Shown piece by piece: positions 1 to 11,038 of a DNA stretch of 64,000 nt. The stretch comes from Marchantia polymorpha subsp. ruderalis. Taxonomy: Eukaryota; Streptophyta; Marchantiopsida; Marchantiales; Marchantiaceae. Numbering within the stretch: the stretch's first letter is position 1; each line of letters starts with the position of its first letter. Position numbers and translations under genes: made by a program. The stretch lies in NCBI GenBank assembly GCA_037833965.1, contig AP031356.1, forward strand, positions 16,204,501 through 16,268,500, given 5' to 3'. The notes under the pieces are model-generated. The model made no database searches and had not been told where the DNA came from. It saw only the letters and a program-made list of their open reading frames with translations.

Positions 1-776
1 CAGCATCCACCACACCAGCTCCCACATTAGTCATGTGAGCCTTTCCTTTGGATCTTCGCTTCTTGATCCTTGTGGAGCTAAGGCCTCCTCTCAACTCCTT
101 CCGTATGGCTGGATTTAAAGCAATGAGTTGGCCAACTGTGATATTGGCCTTCTGACTTCCTACATCTTCCACCACGTCATACTTAGCTTGAGAAGATGAA
201 ATGGAAAAGTCATTCATGCCCAACTTCTTTCTTGGTACTCTTGGTTGACTTACTCCACTTCATCGTGTACTCCGACTTGGCATGTCCTCCATGGAAATTG
301 ACTCATCTGCAAATCGAGCACGTTTCTTCTCATGTGCAAGGATAACCACCTTCGACTTTGAGCTCTCTCCTTTCTCAAAGGTGCATTGATGAGGAAATAC
401 ATCAATGGATGCTACTCCCTTATCCTTGGCTTGTTGTGTGGCCGGTGCATTATTGTTGTGCCGAACTCCATCATGTGGTCGAGGGTTAGGACAATTTCGC
501 TGAAAATGAGGACCGCCACAAGTAAAACAAGAAACTGCAAAGTTTCCTGGTGGTGGATTTCCTCTTGGAGGATAATTTCTATACCCTCTAGAACTTCCTC
601 CTACATTCTGATTACTCTTCTCCCACAACTGTACTACATTGATCTTGAGGTCTGCTAGAGTTTCCGTAATAGATTTCAACTCATTTTGCAAATCTACATT
701 AAGATTCACCATTGTGGATGAACTAGCAAGATTTGAACCCATGGATCTTCCTACAATCGGTGGAGTTACTTCTCTA
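1..776 (-). pseudogene. Element C Gag, C-terminal part with CCHC zinc knuckle
   Basis: The minus-strand reading carries a Gly/Pro/Arg-rich stretch and one retroviral-type zinc knuckle, CFTCGGPHFQRNC (C-x2-C-x3-H-x4-C), near 510-550. Past it, toward position 1, comes a Lys/Arg-rich linker with the segment QKANITVGQLIALNP, of the kind found between Gag and protease in Ty3-type elements. This belongs to the same fossil Gag whose capsid region lies at 11039-11590, on the far side of element B. Confidence 0.75.
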
Positions 777-1852
777 GCCACTATGGTAACACACTTTTTG
801 TTTTTTTGCAGAATTTAAACAATTTTAGAAAACTAGTACCGAAGCAGTGTTTGTAGTTAGAAAAGGGTACGTTAAAAAGAGTGGATTGATGAGATCGTCA
901 CGAGGACACGAAAAATCACGTAGTCGGATGTACCAACGCCAATGTCTTCGGCGCCTTCGGCAAAAGCTCCTTTTCTGAGGTGTCTCTACTCACGCGCCTC
1001 CAACGTATAAGGAAGCTACGCTTCCGGCGCAGACACCTCAGGAGAAGGTTTTACTAAAGACGTCAAGAGAAGGGCCCGGACCTCTGAAGGCGTCCGACCA
1101 TGAGTGCGCCTTCGGCGATGCGCCGCTAGCGCGGAAAGGGAAAACCTTCATAACGATCGGGATACACGGTAGATCCAGGTGGTTGAAGTTGCATTAGAAA
1201 GAGCTCGAGACGCTCGTTCTAACGAGCCCAAGAGCGTCGGAGATGGATCAGGGACGGAGAAGTTATGAGCGTCGGAAAACTCGTAGCCGGACATGCGCCG
1301 TTCGCGCTAGGGTTCACAGCCGGAAAGGATTCCCGTACGCCCTCGGCGATGCGCCTTCGGCGGAACCACGCGCTCATAGGAGGAAACCAACTCAGAGTCG
1401 GAAGCGCCTTTGGCGGCTGTTCATGGAAGGAAAGCGCCGGTCGGATGTACGCCTCCGACGTGGCGCTGACGGCCGGATGCGCTGGCATGAGTTGCGCTGG
1501 CGGATATGCGCCGGCAGCAACGGACGAGGCATAAAGGACAAAATAAGCGGTACGACTGCGCGCCGGCGTAATTCGCTCCAACTAGATGTGCGCCTCCAGC
1601 AAGGCGCCGACGGATAAGGAACGCACCAGCGGCGACACGCCTCCGGTGAGGGACGGGTTAGGAAAAGACAACAGGGCCGACGTATACCCTGCGGCGGACT
1701 CGAGTCCGGAAGGTGGCGGCGGCGGGAGAATTCGACATTCACGCATGCGAATGCGCGCAGTGCGGAGACGTGAATTCGCGCATGCAAAGGGCGAACCGTT
1801 AGGCCGTATAGCCGGCTGCGTACGTTGTAACCAGTAAGAACGTTGGACGTTC

Positions 1853-2410
1853 TTGAAATCGGAGAAGAAAAGACTGCGCTCCAGTCTCATTCTCTCATTC
1901 TTGATTTTGCGATTTCCAGTTTCCAAGATTACGCGCAAGAGCGGAGCGACCTGCAGTGAGAGGAGAGAGTGCGGAGACGAGTTGCGCAAGGATCTTGGCA
2001 GACCTTGGAGAGGATTGCGAGTAGCGATCTTGAGCTTGAGAGCAGAGAGAGTGAGCAGTCAGTGCTTGAGCGGCCGACGCGCAGTGGCGATTGTGAGAGA
2101 GCGAGCGAAAGGGAGAACGTTTGTGTGTGCAGGCAACGCAATGTCGAAGGTTCCCCAGCTGCGAGTGTCTCCACTTAGGGTGCCGCAGATCGGTCTACGC
2201 GCATTTCAAGATGTGCTGCTGAGGCTGAAGCTCGATTTTCTCCTGTGGGGGTGGAACTGGACATGTCCGGAGATGGTGCGCGAATATCTGCAGGAGAGAC
2301 ACAAGCCCTCTCGCGGATTCCGTCCACATCCAGAAAGATGGGACATTTGCAACTGGGCGCAGGTGTTGGGCAGGTGTGCCGGCGAGGAAGGGGATCTCCT
2401 CTTCGAGGCC
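1853..2410 (+). pseudogene. Element B ORF, N-terminal part
   Basis: The open reading region holds the family's conserved N-terminal domain, with LDFLLWGWN, MVREYLQ, SRGFRPHPERW and WAQVLGRCAG, each with a counterpart in element A's protein. The likely start is the ATG at 2141, in the same place relative to the domain as the NAM start region of A and E. A lies immediately downstream; the rest of the B ORF is at 7818-10103. Function is unknown. Confidence 0.7.
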
Positions 2411-3654
2411 TGTGGTACCCCACTTTTGGCAATTTTGAGGAAATTAAAACATTTTTGAAAAACTGTACCCTGGCAGCATTGTAAATAGCCTTCGGTACAT
2501 CAAAACAGAGTGAATCCGGAAGATCGCGGGGATTCTCGAGGGATCTTGTAGAATCTGGGATTTGGGGTGCAGCAGTAAGGCCGGGCACCACCCTCCCTGC
2601 GAGCTCTGCAGTTAGGACCCCTACGACGCAAGGCGCAAAACCCGCCTTCGGAGGTTGCGTCCGCGGCTGTAGGGAAACCCTCCATAATTGGGTCAACCCT
2701 CGGGCGCCTTGACCAAGTTAGGGTCCTGTTGGAAAGAGCTCGACGCACTGATTCCAACGAGTCCAAGAACGCTTGGAACGGATGAGGACTTAGGGAGTTA
2801 TCACTATTGGAAGAAACGGAGGCGGTCGCCTACGGCGGAAAGGGTTTGCCACCGGCGCGAATTCCGCCTACGCGGAAGGGGGAATCAAGTTTTGTCCTAT
2901 GCGCGGACGAAGGCGTTTGCCTGTGCACAGGCGAAGTAGGGTTAGGGGAGGCGCGAAGTCCGCCTACGCACAGGCGACCGCCTGTGCACAGGCGCTTCGG
3001 CGTCGGCGGAAAATCCGCCTTGGGCCCTAGAAATGCGCCTTGTGAGGTAGAAAGTGCACGGCGCCTTCCGCGCCAGCGCAGCGCCGCGTACGGCGGAAGA
3101 GCCGCCAGAGTAATCAAATCGGTACGGACCATGCGGACGGGACGGGTGGATGCGCTCTTGGACGGACGGAGTTGCGGCGGCGGAAGCGCCAACGAAGAGA
3201 CAAGGAACGGACAGACTGGACGGAGACGGCTGACCACGGTCAACGCCTTCCGCGCCAGCGCAGCGCCGCGCACGGAATTCGCCTGCGCACAGGCGAACGC
3301 CTGTGCACAGGAGGATGAAGTTCCGTGCCGGCGGAGAATCCGCCGAGGCTCCTGCCTGCGCACAGGCAGGAGTTGAATTTTTGTCCGACATGCGGACACA
3401 CGCGTCAAGGCAGAGGGGGATTGGCCGAGGGGCGGTACGAACAAGTGTACCGCGCAAGGCGGAAAACTCGCCTTCGGCGCTACGCCCCCATGTCCGCGGG
3501 GTAACACGCTCGCGGAGTTCAAATCCGCCAATTCGAGCGTGAGAGTTTAATCGACGACGGCGGAGCGTGAAGCCGCGCGTGAGAGCGAAGACCGTTCCAG
3601 CGTACAGCCGGCGCGGCCATCAAGTGAGACGTTCTTCACGAGCAAGAGCCGACC
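2411..3654 (+). other. Element A leader with palindromic repeats
   Basis: This GC-rich stretch precedes the ORF. It holds many copies of two short palindromic motifs: CCTGTGCACAGG (perfect copies at 2930-2941, 2981-2992 and 3300-3311, plus variants with GCGCAC centres) and GCC-TTC-GGC type hairpins. Several long open frames occur on both strands, but they come from the repeats and share no family conservation, so I do not call genes here. Confidence 0.7.
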
Positions 3655-6600
3655 ATGACCTTCGATCGGGCGGCGGAGAACGTCCCATTCTTGAATTCGC
3701 GATTCCAATCTCTTGTGCGCGCTGCGCGCATCCATCTGCTGGCTGCGGAACATTCTCGACGTCGTCGCACAGGAGATTTCTTGTTGATTGAGGGAGAAGT
3801 GAATGCGCGTGATTTGGAATTGAGGGCGATTAGAGTTTGCCGAGAGAGAAAGAAGCGCGGGCGGTGCGGAAGTAGAATGAGCGGGCGAACGAACCCCAGG
3901 AACGCAATGACGAGACCGAGCAGATTGCGGATGGTGCCACTTCGCCTACCACAGAACGGGCTACGCGCTTTCGAGGAGCGCTTAATAGCAAGGAAGCTCG
4001 ATTTCTTGCTATGGGGATGGAACTACATCTGTGCGAATATGGTGCGCGAGTGGCTAGAGCCACAGGGACCACCCTCGCGCGGGTTGCGTCCGCATGTTGA
4101 TCGGTGGACAGTCCAAGATTGGGCGCAGGCGTTGGGAAGATGTGCTGGCATGCCAGGGCATCTCCTTTTCGACAGTGAGAGCATCAAGGTGACCAAGCAG
4201 GAAGAGGCGCAATTTGTGGAGTTGTTCAAGACCGGGAGGTCTACCAAGAATGGGTACAGGACCCGTGATTACAAGGATCGATTTCGCCGGACTTTGTCCG
4301 CGGCGCTGATGCAATTACTGCAGCCGCACCGCGCCTGCTACATCACATTGTGGCAGGTTTCTTTTGTGGAGTGCGTCATCGAGGGAACTTCAATTCACTG
4401 GGCGAGCATCCTGCACAGGGTGATGCGACAGCACGCGTTTGAGGAGAAGGGGGGAACTCTAAACCATCTCTCTCCTTTCCTCATCAATTTTTATCGACAG
4501 CGGAATTGTTTGACAGCGGCGGAGCTTGAACATTTTCCGCCATTGTCCATCGACCATCCCGGGAAGTATGTGCGGGAGAATGAGGTCGACACTGATGCAG
4601 AGGAGTCACCGACTTCTACCCCATCAAGACGGAGGGACGAAGGGAGACACACTCCTGCAGCACGAGTGCCGCGGAAGCGGCGATGGAGGGAAGAGTCTGA
4701 AGAGGAGCAGCATCAAGAACCCTCTGCTCCCATTCGACCGCGGCCGCTGTGCGAGCCATACAGCCGGCCGAAGCAGAAGGCACGCAGACTGGTGTTGCCA
4801 GCCGACAGTGCGGACACGGCGACGATTGCGACGGAGCAAGGAAGTGCGTCGCCAGAGAGGCATGAGGAAGCGCGGACGACCGCAGGAGCGACGGGCCACG
4901 CTGCAACCTCGACGGGAGAGAGGCCGCCTACGGGCCAAGGGACTCCGGAGTTACCACGTGCGATGCGGACAGATGTTCCGTTTGCGCACAAACGAGCCTC
5001 CGCGGACGGACGAGCCTCCGCGGACAGGCGTTCACAAGTGGACGTGGATCTACGCTTACGCGTGGGAAGGAGCAGTCCGCCTGTGCACAGGTGCTCACCT
5101 GTGCACAGGTCGCCTATGCACAGGTCGCCTGTGCACAGGACACCTCCACACGTGCCGCCTGTGCACAGGCAAGAATCACCCCCGTTCCAACGTAGGAAGG
5201 GGAAGGAGCCGGCGGAAGAACCGCCTACGAGACACCGGCCCTCGGGGCCAGACCCTCCGGCGCACCACGCGCCGCAATTTGCGCCTTCGGCGCCAGGGCC
5301 TTCGAGCCGAGGAGATACGAGTAGGGAGCGTGCGGAGGCCGCACCATCGGCGGGAAGTCCGCCAATAGTTGCGCCTTCGGCGGTAGGGCCTATAGGCCAA
5401 GGGACATCGGGCGAGCGGCCCCCGGCCATGTCGCCTTCGGCGATGGATGTCCGCGGCGCTACGCCTGCGGCGGACAAGGCGCCGGCAATTGCGCCTGCGC
5501 ACGGGCCGGGCACAGCCCCCACGGACCGATCAAGGGAGCAGCAACAGACGGAGGAGCGGAGTGACTGTCCGCGGGATGAAATCTCGATGCGCGATGCGCA
5601 ATCCAACCCCGCGCAGCCACCCTCCGCTCGATCGCCTTCGGCGACGGGCGACGGCGGCAGAGAGGACGCGGTAGACAACCAACGAGCAAGCGACGGGGAT
5701 GCCGCACGGGTACATTCGCCTTCCGCCTTAGACATTTTGGCGACGAGCAGCGAGGCTGCAGCCGTGCCTTCGCAGGCAGCACACGTCGATGACGTGCAGC
5801 CCCACTCGGGGCAGTCGCCGACGCAATCAATGGCGACTGAAATTCTCCACTCGGATGATGACGACGGAGGCTCCACGGAAGAAATGTCAGGAGCAGAAGA
5901 CACCGAGGAGGAGGAGGAGGAAATTGTTGGAGCGCCGGCGGCGGCGCTCTCTGAGCAGGTGATTCCGTTGCTGAGGTACTTGGATCGCAAGGTTGATAAA
6001 TACGCCGACCCACTCCAGCCGGGATCTTACATCGAGTTAGTGCGCAGGCGGACTCGCACTAAAGTCCATACCAGCAAGCTATTAGCTAGAGTGGACCAGG
6101 AGTTGAGGGAATTGAAGGAGAAGCATGCATGCTTGTGGGGTCAGTACAAACTTAATCAGAAATTCTACAAGCACTCCGAGAAGATGAAGGATGAGAAACT
6201 GGACGAGCTCACCAAGGAGCAGGTGAAGGTCAAGGAAGCACTCATTTCTGAGCAGGCCCAGAATCGGATTTTGTCAGAGGAGATCGTGCGACAAACGCGG
6301 TTGTTGGAACAATGTCAGCTCGCACGGCAGGCGGATGAAGAGTTAATCCGCAGGTTACAGTCAGAGTGTGGCGAATTGAGAGCGCAACGTGCTGAAGCCG
6401 AATCGCAATTAGTGATAATTGAAGAGGATCGCAGGAGGGAGGCGGATCGCACGAAGGTGGAGACGGCGAGGCGAGTCGCCCACTGTCTCAAGGGCTACGC
6501 CCACTGGGAAGTGAAGGCGCAGGAGAAACTCACACTGCGTGAGTTGGAATTGCGCGCAGCCGGGTTGTTGTCAGGCGACAGTAGGAGTCGGCGGAAGGTA

Positions 6601-6810
6601 GCAAAGAAGCTCGATGCCTTTCTGTCGAAGGCACAGGATACCATGTCCGCCCTCGAAGTGGAGGTGTCCGCGGCGTTGCAGCGTTTGGGACTGCGCAGTC
6701 GAGCGGAAGATTGGCAGGGTAGGGAGTTAGTGCGCGGCAGTCGGACACGCAGGAGACGTAGTACAGGTTCCGCGGAGTGTAGTGTAGCGTGGTTCCGTGC
6801 AGGCGTGTAG
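3655..6810 (+). CDS. Element A protein: N-terminal conserved domain, disordered palindrome-coded middle, C-terminal coiled coil
   Basis: 1051 residues from the ATG at 3655; an inner start near residue 85 is also possible. Residues ~90-300 form a Trp-rich domain shared by B, E and, more distantly, G (LDFLLWGWNY, RDYKDRFRR, WQVSFVECVI, LNHLSPFLINFY). It faintly recalls the 'putative plant transposon protein' domain seen next to plant Ty3 Gag, which I cannot confirm. Residues ~335-375 are basic (PRKRRWREES, SRPKQKARRLVLP) and could be a nuclear localisation signal. Residues ~380-740 are Pro/Ala/Ser/Arg-rich, disordered, and built from palindromic repeats. Residues ~764-800 (QVIPLLRYLDRK, RRRTRTK) lead into a long coiled coil to ~990, and the tail is Arg/Ser-rich. 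No catalytic motif is visible. It could be a structural or nucleic-acid-binding protein. Confidence 0.8.
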   Translation: MTFDRAAENVPFLNSRFQSLVRAARIHLLAAEHSRRRRTGDFLLIEGEVNARDLELRAIRVCRERKKRGRCGSRMSGRTNPRNAMTRPSRLRMVPLRLPQNGLRAFEERLIARKLDFLLWGWNYICANMVREWLEPQGPPSRGLRPHVDRWTVQDWAQALGRCAGMPGHLLFDSESIKVTKQEEAQFVELFKTGRSTKNGYRTRDYKDRFRRTLSAALMQLLQPHRACYITLWQVSFVECVIEGTSIHWASILHRVMRQHAFEEKGGTLNHLSPFLINFYRQRNCLTAAELEHFPPLSIDHPGKYVRENEVDTDAEESPTSTPSRRRDEGRHTPAARVPRKRRWREESEEEQHQEPSAPIRPRPLCEPYSRPKQKARRLVLPADSADTATIATEQGSASPERHEEARTTAGATGHAATSTGERPPTGQGTPELPRAMRTDVPFAHKRASADGRASADRRSQVDVDLRLRVGRSSPPVHRCSPVHRSPMHRSPVHRTPPHVPPVHRQESPPFQRRKGKEPAEEPPTRHRPSGPDPPAHHAPQFAPSAPGPSSRGDTSRERAEAAPSAGSPPIVAPSAVGPIGQGTSGERPPAMSPSAMDVRGATPAADKAPAIAPAHGPGTAPTDRSREQQQTEERSDCPRDEISMRDAQSNPAQPPSARSPSATGDGGREDAVDNQRASDGDAARVHSPSALDILATSSEAAAVPSQAAHVDDVQPHSGQSPTQSMATEILHSDDDDGGSTEEMSGAEDTEEEEEEIVGAPAAALSEQVIPLLRYLDRKVDKYADPLQPGSYIELVRRRTRTKVHTSKLLARVDQELRELKEKHACLWGQYKLNQKFYKHSEKMKDEKLDELTKEQVKVKEALISEQAQNRILSEEIVRQTRLLEQCQLARQADEELIRRLQSECGELRAQRAEAESQLVIIEEDRRREADRTKVETARRVAHCLKGYAHWEVKAQEKLTLRELELRAAGLLSGDSRSRRKVAKKLDAFLSKAQDTMSALEVEVSAALQRLGLRSRAEDWQGRELVRGSRTRRRRSTGSAECSVAWFRAGV
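5078..5170 (+). repeat. Cluster of CCTGTGCACAGG palindromes inside the element A ORF
   Basis: Perfect copies of the 12-bp palindrome lie at 5080-5091, 5099-5110, 5128-5139 and 5158-5169, and near copies lie between them. They are in coding sequence and give a His/Arg/Pro-rich repeat (PVHR type). The same palindrome is in the untranslated leader. Confidence 0.85.
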
Positions 6811-6846
6811 CGTAGCGCAGTGTAGTGTTAGGTAGGACTTAGAAGG

Positions 6847-6875
6847 TATAAAATAGTTCCAGGCGTTTTGCCTGG
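6847..6875 (+). promoter_or_regulatory. TATAAAATAG box followed by hairpin, element A
   Basis: TATAAAATAG (6847-6856) lies about 36 bases after the ORF stop. A perfect 6-bp stem follows: CCAGGC, loop GTTTT, GCCTGG (6859-6875). The same arrangement with compensating base changes occurs in B, D and G. It could be an outward core promoter or a 3'-end processing signal; in G the box reads AATAAA. Confidence 0.6.
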
Positions 6876-7812
6876 GGTTCTTTCCCATCAGAAGTGCAGA
6901 TCAGGAACCCATTTCCTTTGCGTGTTTGTGTCCTTGAGTTCTGTCACCACGCACGAGGAGTTACAACTTAGCGTTCCGCATTTTGTAGCTGAAGGCCTGC
7001 GGCCGAATGTTCAGAGCTAGTACATTGGTTAGAGACTTGAGTAGTTCGGAACTGCACCTGCGGGTGACTGCCGATGCTCAGAGCCAGTGACTAGTTAGAT
7101 ACTTGAACAGTTTCGCCCCTACACCTTCGAGTGTTTCTTTCTGATTGTACTCCTTTGGGATTTTTCCCCTGAATGCCAAAGTGAAGTTTTGCTACTTCGT
7201 GTAAGCCTTGGTTGTAAATTCAGGTTACGCTGCAGCAGGTGCCTTGAGGGTAACCCCTGTAGTATTTCTGGGAATGACAAGTGCCTGAGAATTCAAACTC
7301 TTCAATAGATTGTTGTTGTGTTACTGGAATGTTTCACAGTGAGTCCTTCAGTGCGGACCTGTGTTCTCTGCGCGTTTTGTGAGTTGAGAGTGTTGTTCAC
7401 CGCGTATGAGTGACTTCGATCCGAAGTAGGCAGTCCAAACCGGGTTTCCTACGCTAGCAGCAAGCTAGTGGAAGCGTTGTAAAAGCCGGAGTTGGAAGTC
7501 ACTACCCGCAGCTCCGCTGAGTGTACTCTTGAGAGACTTCCCCCCTGAAATCCTGAAGTAGAGGTCCTAACGGATCTCTGGGTTGTGTTTCTGTGTGTGT
7601 GTGTGTGTGTGTGTTACGCTGCACTGTGCGACCTCCGAGTGCGCTCCGAGTGGACACTTGCAGTATTTCTGGGAGTGACAGTCGCCTGAGAATTCAAACT
7701 CATCAATAGTCTGTTAAAACGTGACACTTTGTACCCTGTGTGTTCCTCTGTCCCTGTGGGTTCGACCTTTCTACCACTATATTGCAGTTTTAGCCTTTAG
7801 TGGGTTATTACA
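6876..7812 (+). other. Element A 3' region with internal repeats and GT tract
   Basis: A non-coding kilobase shared with B and D. It contains two copies of a block beginning GTATTTCTGGGA (about 7261 and 7661), each followed by CCTGAGAATTCAAACTC, and a (GT)n tract near 7593-7613. The terminal inverted repeat ends at 7812. A shorter version is present in G. Confidence 0.7.
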
Positions 7813-7817
7813 AGGCT

Positions 7818-10103
7818 GATAGCGTGAAGGTGTCCCAGGAGGAAGAAGTCTCCTACAATGAGCTCTTCAAAGTTGCCAGGCATCCCAAGAACGGTTTCCG
7901 GACACGGGATTACAAAGATCGATTGCGGAGAAATGTCGCGACTGCATTGCTGCAGATATTGCAGCCGACCAAGACCGCTTACATGCATGGTTGGCAGGTA
8001 GAATTTGTGGAGCTAGTGTTGTCAGGAGCTCCAGTGCATTGGGCACGGCTCCTGTGGAAGGTGACGCGCCAACATGCGCAAGAAGAGAAAGGAAGAACCC
8101 TCAATCATCTCTCGCCTTACTTGATCGTGTTTTATCGGGCGATGGGATGTTTGACAAATGCTGAGAAAACACGGTTTCCGCAGCTGACCCGGAACTATCC
8201 AGGTAGATATTCGAGGGAGGCCGAAGTAGACACGGATCCGGACGAGGAACCTGCCAGTACGCCTCCGGCTCCGGCTCCAGCAAGAGCAGCAGAAGAACGT
8301 CGAAGTGAGCGCATTCCGCGAAAGCGGAAGTGGGATGAGAGACCTGAGGACAGGCAGCCGGAAGTGCCAGCTGCGCCGACTCGTGGTCGGCCCACCCCCG
8401 AGCCTCACAGTCGACCAAAGCAGAGGGCACGCAAAATGCCAACTGGTACTGAGGAGACCGGACGAACTCCGACCCGGCGGAATCTCACACAGGAGGAGAT
8501 TATCGCGCAGATTCTAGGGAAGACGACAGATACCTCTGCACAGAAGGCACCACGGCCTTCGGGAGGAGATGGACGGACTGACAGTCGGCCGACTGCGAGT
8601 CGGATGACTGAAGGCCGACAAGCGGAAGGAAGGCCAACTGAACGGCGCGTTGAACCGGACAGCAGGCCGGAAGCAGAAGAGAGTTTGGCTGACGAGCCAA
8701 CAACCCTCAGAGGGTCGTCTTCGGCGGAAGGCACTTCTGGGAAAACGCCACCAGCAAGCAGGCCAAGTGGAGTCAAGACGCGCAGGGTGTATCCGACTCC
8801 CAGTCGGACAACTGCTGGTCGGCCGATTGCGAGTCGGACAACAGAGAGTCGGCCGGATTCGCCGACTGCGAGAAGGATGGGGCCGACGACCAGTGTGCGG
8901 ACGCCTTCGGCAGACGCACCTTCAGCGAAGACACCTTCCGCGCAGATTGCGCCGGAAGGACAGGCAGCAGAAGCGGGCGGTGCAAAAGTGACAAGAGTCA
9001 CTGCGGCGTCGACCCCTTCGGAAACCGAAGATCGAGCCGGAACAGGGGCTCAAGCAGTGGGATCTCCCACTGCCTTGGATATTTTAGCAGGCAGCGGAGC
9101 AGCAGTCGCAGCGGAAGCTGCTGCGCGCCACAGTTCCAGGGAGTCGCCAAGGGATTCGGTGGCGACTGAAATCCTCGAGACTGAGGATGAGACGAGCTCG
9201 GAAGAGCAGGAAGCGGATTCGGTGCAGAAAACGCCAACAGGGGTGCTGTGCGAACAGATAGTTCCACTCCTGCGATATCTGGATCGCAAGACATCCAAAT
9301 ACGCGAGTGCTTTAAAACCGCAGTCTTATGTGGAGACTATCAGGCGAAGGACGAGGAGCAAGGTGGCAAAGTGGGCCTCTAGGTGCGGAGTATATGTGGA
9401 TAGGAACACCGCCCTCCGACAACACCTGGCGGTCACACAGAAGCTATACCAAGCCTTGCAGCAGCAGAGGGAGGATGCGGCGACGAAAAGTCAGGCGGAT
9501 GCCGAGCTAGTACGGGCAAAGATCGAGTCGGAATTGCAGGAGGAGCGGAGACAAAACCAAGTCCTAGCAGCCGAGCTTGCGCGCCAGACGCGCGCCTTAG
9601 AAGAAAGTCAAAGAGCCCGCAAGGAGGATGAGGAGTTGTTGCGCAACTTGCAATCCGAGTGCTCGGATTTGAGGGCACAACGTGCGGAAGCAGAAATGCA
9701 GCTAGCAGAGGTGGAGAGCAGCTGCAGGGCGCGAGGAGAGTTGGCGACACAGGTGACTCGTTGTCTAAAAGGATACGCCCATTGGGAGGTGGCAGCTCAA
9801 GAGAGGATCACACTCAGGGAGTTCGAGCTTCGGGCGGCGGCATTGACGGAGGGTGACAGTCGGAGTCGGCGGCGAGTGGCGAGAAAATTAGAAACCTTCT
9901 TGTCGGGTGCGCGCGACACTATGGCGCACTTACAGTCGGAAGTCACCACAGCGCTCCGACGCCTGGGGTTGCGCAGCCGGTCGGAAGACTGGCAAGGAAG
10001 AGACAGCGAACGGAGCAGTCCGGCGCGCAGGAGGCGCAGCACCGGATCAGCCGAGTGCAGTAGAATAGTTTGGTTTCGCGCAGATGCTGCGAGTAGTAGA
10101 TAG
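7818..10103 (+). pseudogene. Element B ORF, C-terminal part
   Basis: An open region immediately right of element A. It includes the rest of the N-terminal domain (RDYKDRLRR, WQVEFVELVL, LNHLSPYLIVFY), the basic segment PRKRKWDERPED, a Pro/Arg/Ser/Thr-rich disordered middle, then QIVPLLRYLDRKTSKYA and a coiled coil ending in the same Arg/Ser tail as A (RRRRSTGSAECS type). It has the same layout as A's protein, but the middle is built from AGTCGGCCGACT-type repeats instead of A's palindromes. Function is unknown. Confidence 0.75.
8582..8880 (+). repeat. AGTCGGCCGACT palindromic repeats in the element B ORF
   Basis: A perfect 14-bp palindrome, CAGTCGGCCGACTG, lies at 8582-8595. Many partial copies follow (AGTCGG, CGACTG, GGTCGGCCGA) up to about 8880. 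They lie in coding sequence for the disordered middle, in the position that holds CCTGTGCACAGG repeats in A and GCCGAAGGC repeats in D. Confidence 0.75.
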
Positions 10104-10135
10104 GATAGCGTAGTGCTAGTTAGGATCTTTGAGGG

Positions 10136-10164
10136 TATAAAGTAGATCAAGGCGTTTTGCCTTG
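10136..10164 (+). promoter_or_regulatory. TATAAAGTAG box followed by hairpin, element B
   Basis: TATAAAGTAG at 10136-10145 is followed by the stem CAAGGC, loop GTTTT, GCCTTG (10148-10164). Compared with A, one C-G pair is replaced by an A-T pair, so pairing is kept. Confidence 0.6.
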
Positions 10165-11033
10165 GGACTCTTCCAGTTTCGGAAGTGCAGATCAGGAACT
10201 CACTTTCTTGACGTGTTTGTGCATTTTGGTCCTGGCACCACGTAGAGAAGCTGCAGCATAGCGAAGTTACCGTATGTTGTAGTTGAAGGCCTTCGGCTGA
10301 ATGTTCAGAGCTAGTACCCGGTTAGAGACTTGAGTAATGCGGATCTGCACCTGCGGGTGATTTCTGATGCTCAGAGCCGGCTGCGAGTTAGATACTTGAA
10401 CGGTTCCCCCTTACTCATTCGAGTGACATATCCTGATTGTACTCCTACGGGAAGTTTCCCCTGAATGCCAATGTGAAGTTTTATTACTTCGTGTAAACCT
10501 TGGTTTGTAATTCAGGTTGTGTGTGTGTTACTGGATCGTGTTTTCAGTAAGTTCTCAGTCGGGTCTGCACTTCCTGCGTTTGGTGTGATAGTCGAGGGTG
10601 ACGTCCACGGCGTATGAAGAGGCTTCGTTCCGAAGTGGGAAGTCCAGTCCGCGTACCCTACGCTAGTTCCTGGCGGAAGGGCAGTAAAAGCCGGAGTGGG
10701 AGTCACTACCTGCAGAACCTCTGAGTGAACTTTTGAGACACTTTCCTCCTGAAATCCGAAGCGGAGGTCCTGACCGACCTCCGAGTTGTGCTTTTGCCAG
10801 TTTCAGGTGTGTGTGTGTGTGTGTGTGTTGAGTGACTACGCTGTACCGTGCATCCTCCGAGCATCCTCCGAGTCGAGCACTGCAGTATTTCTGGGAGTGA
10901 CAGTCGCCTAGAATTCAAACTCTACAAAAGTCTGTTAAAACGTGACATTTTTACTCTGTGTGTTGCCTCTGTTCCTGTGGGTTCGATCTTTTTACCACCA
11001 TACTGCAGTTTTAGCCTTTGGTGGGTTATTACA
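10165..11033 (+). other. Element B 3' region
   Basis: Non-coding and collinear with A's 3' region. It has a (GT)n tract at about 10808-10828 and the TCTGGGAGTGACAGTCGCCT box near 10890, and ends GGTGGGTTATTACA at 11033. Confidence 0.7.
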
Positions 11034-11038
11034 GCCAC

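Larger units (their letters stand above)
2411..7812 (+). mobile_element. Element A: whole-looking 5.4-kb TIR-type element with a single 1051-residue ORF, inserted in B
   Basis: The left end is TGTGGTACCCCACTTTTGGC. The right end, read on the other strand, is TGTAATAACCCACTAAAGGC, 14 of 20 bases matching. The flanking 5-bp duplication is AGGCC (2406-2410) and AGGCT (7813-7817). Contents are a 1.24-kb leader full of palindromes, one long ORF (3655-6810) and a 1-kb 3' region. I find no LTR, no reverse transcriptase, no integrase and no DDE-type transposase, so it must be moved in trans if it moves. It looks whole. The TG..CA ends and 5-bp duplication would fit a retroviral-type integrase or a Ginger-like transposase (TGTNR termini), but neither is encoded here. 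Confidence 0.85.
782..11033 (+). mobile_element. Element B: TIR-type element with one coiled-coil ORF, carrying element A
   Basis: The left end reads TATGGTAACACACTTTTTGT and the right end closes with GGTGGGTTATTACA. Read inward from each side, the ends match imperfectly (TGTRRTAACCCAC type). The flanks are the 5-bp duplication GCCAC at 777-781 and 11034-11038. Without element A it is about 4.85 kb. It carries one long ORF, split by A, and a 0.9-kb 3' region. I compared the first and last kilobase by eye and found no direct LTR repeat. It is interrupted once by A. The family is unrecognised; see A, D and G. Confidence 0.85.

Noticed and set aside
2807-3531. Overlapping long frames on both strands of the element A leader
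   Set aside because: They are repeat-driven; composition is Arg/Ala/Pro only and the true family ORF starts at 3655.
4713-5990. 425-codon open frame antisense to the element A ORF
   Set aside because: It arises because palindromic GC-rich repeats lack stops in several frames. It has no recognisable motif, and I saw no matching antisense frame in the parallel stretch of B.
7755-7775. Pol III B box (GGGTTCGACC) in the 3' end of A
   Set aside because: Only a partial match (GGTTCGACC), altered in B, and no A box at a suitable distance.
2411-7812. LTRs at the ends of A, B, D and G
   Set aside because: The first and last kilobase share no direct repeat by eye; only the inverted terminal match is seen.
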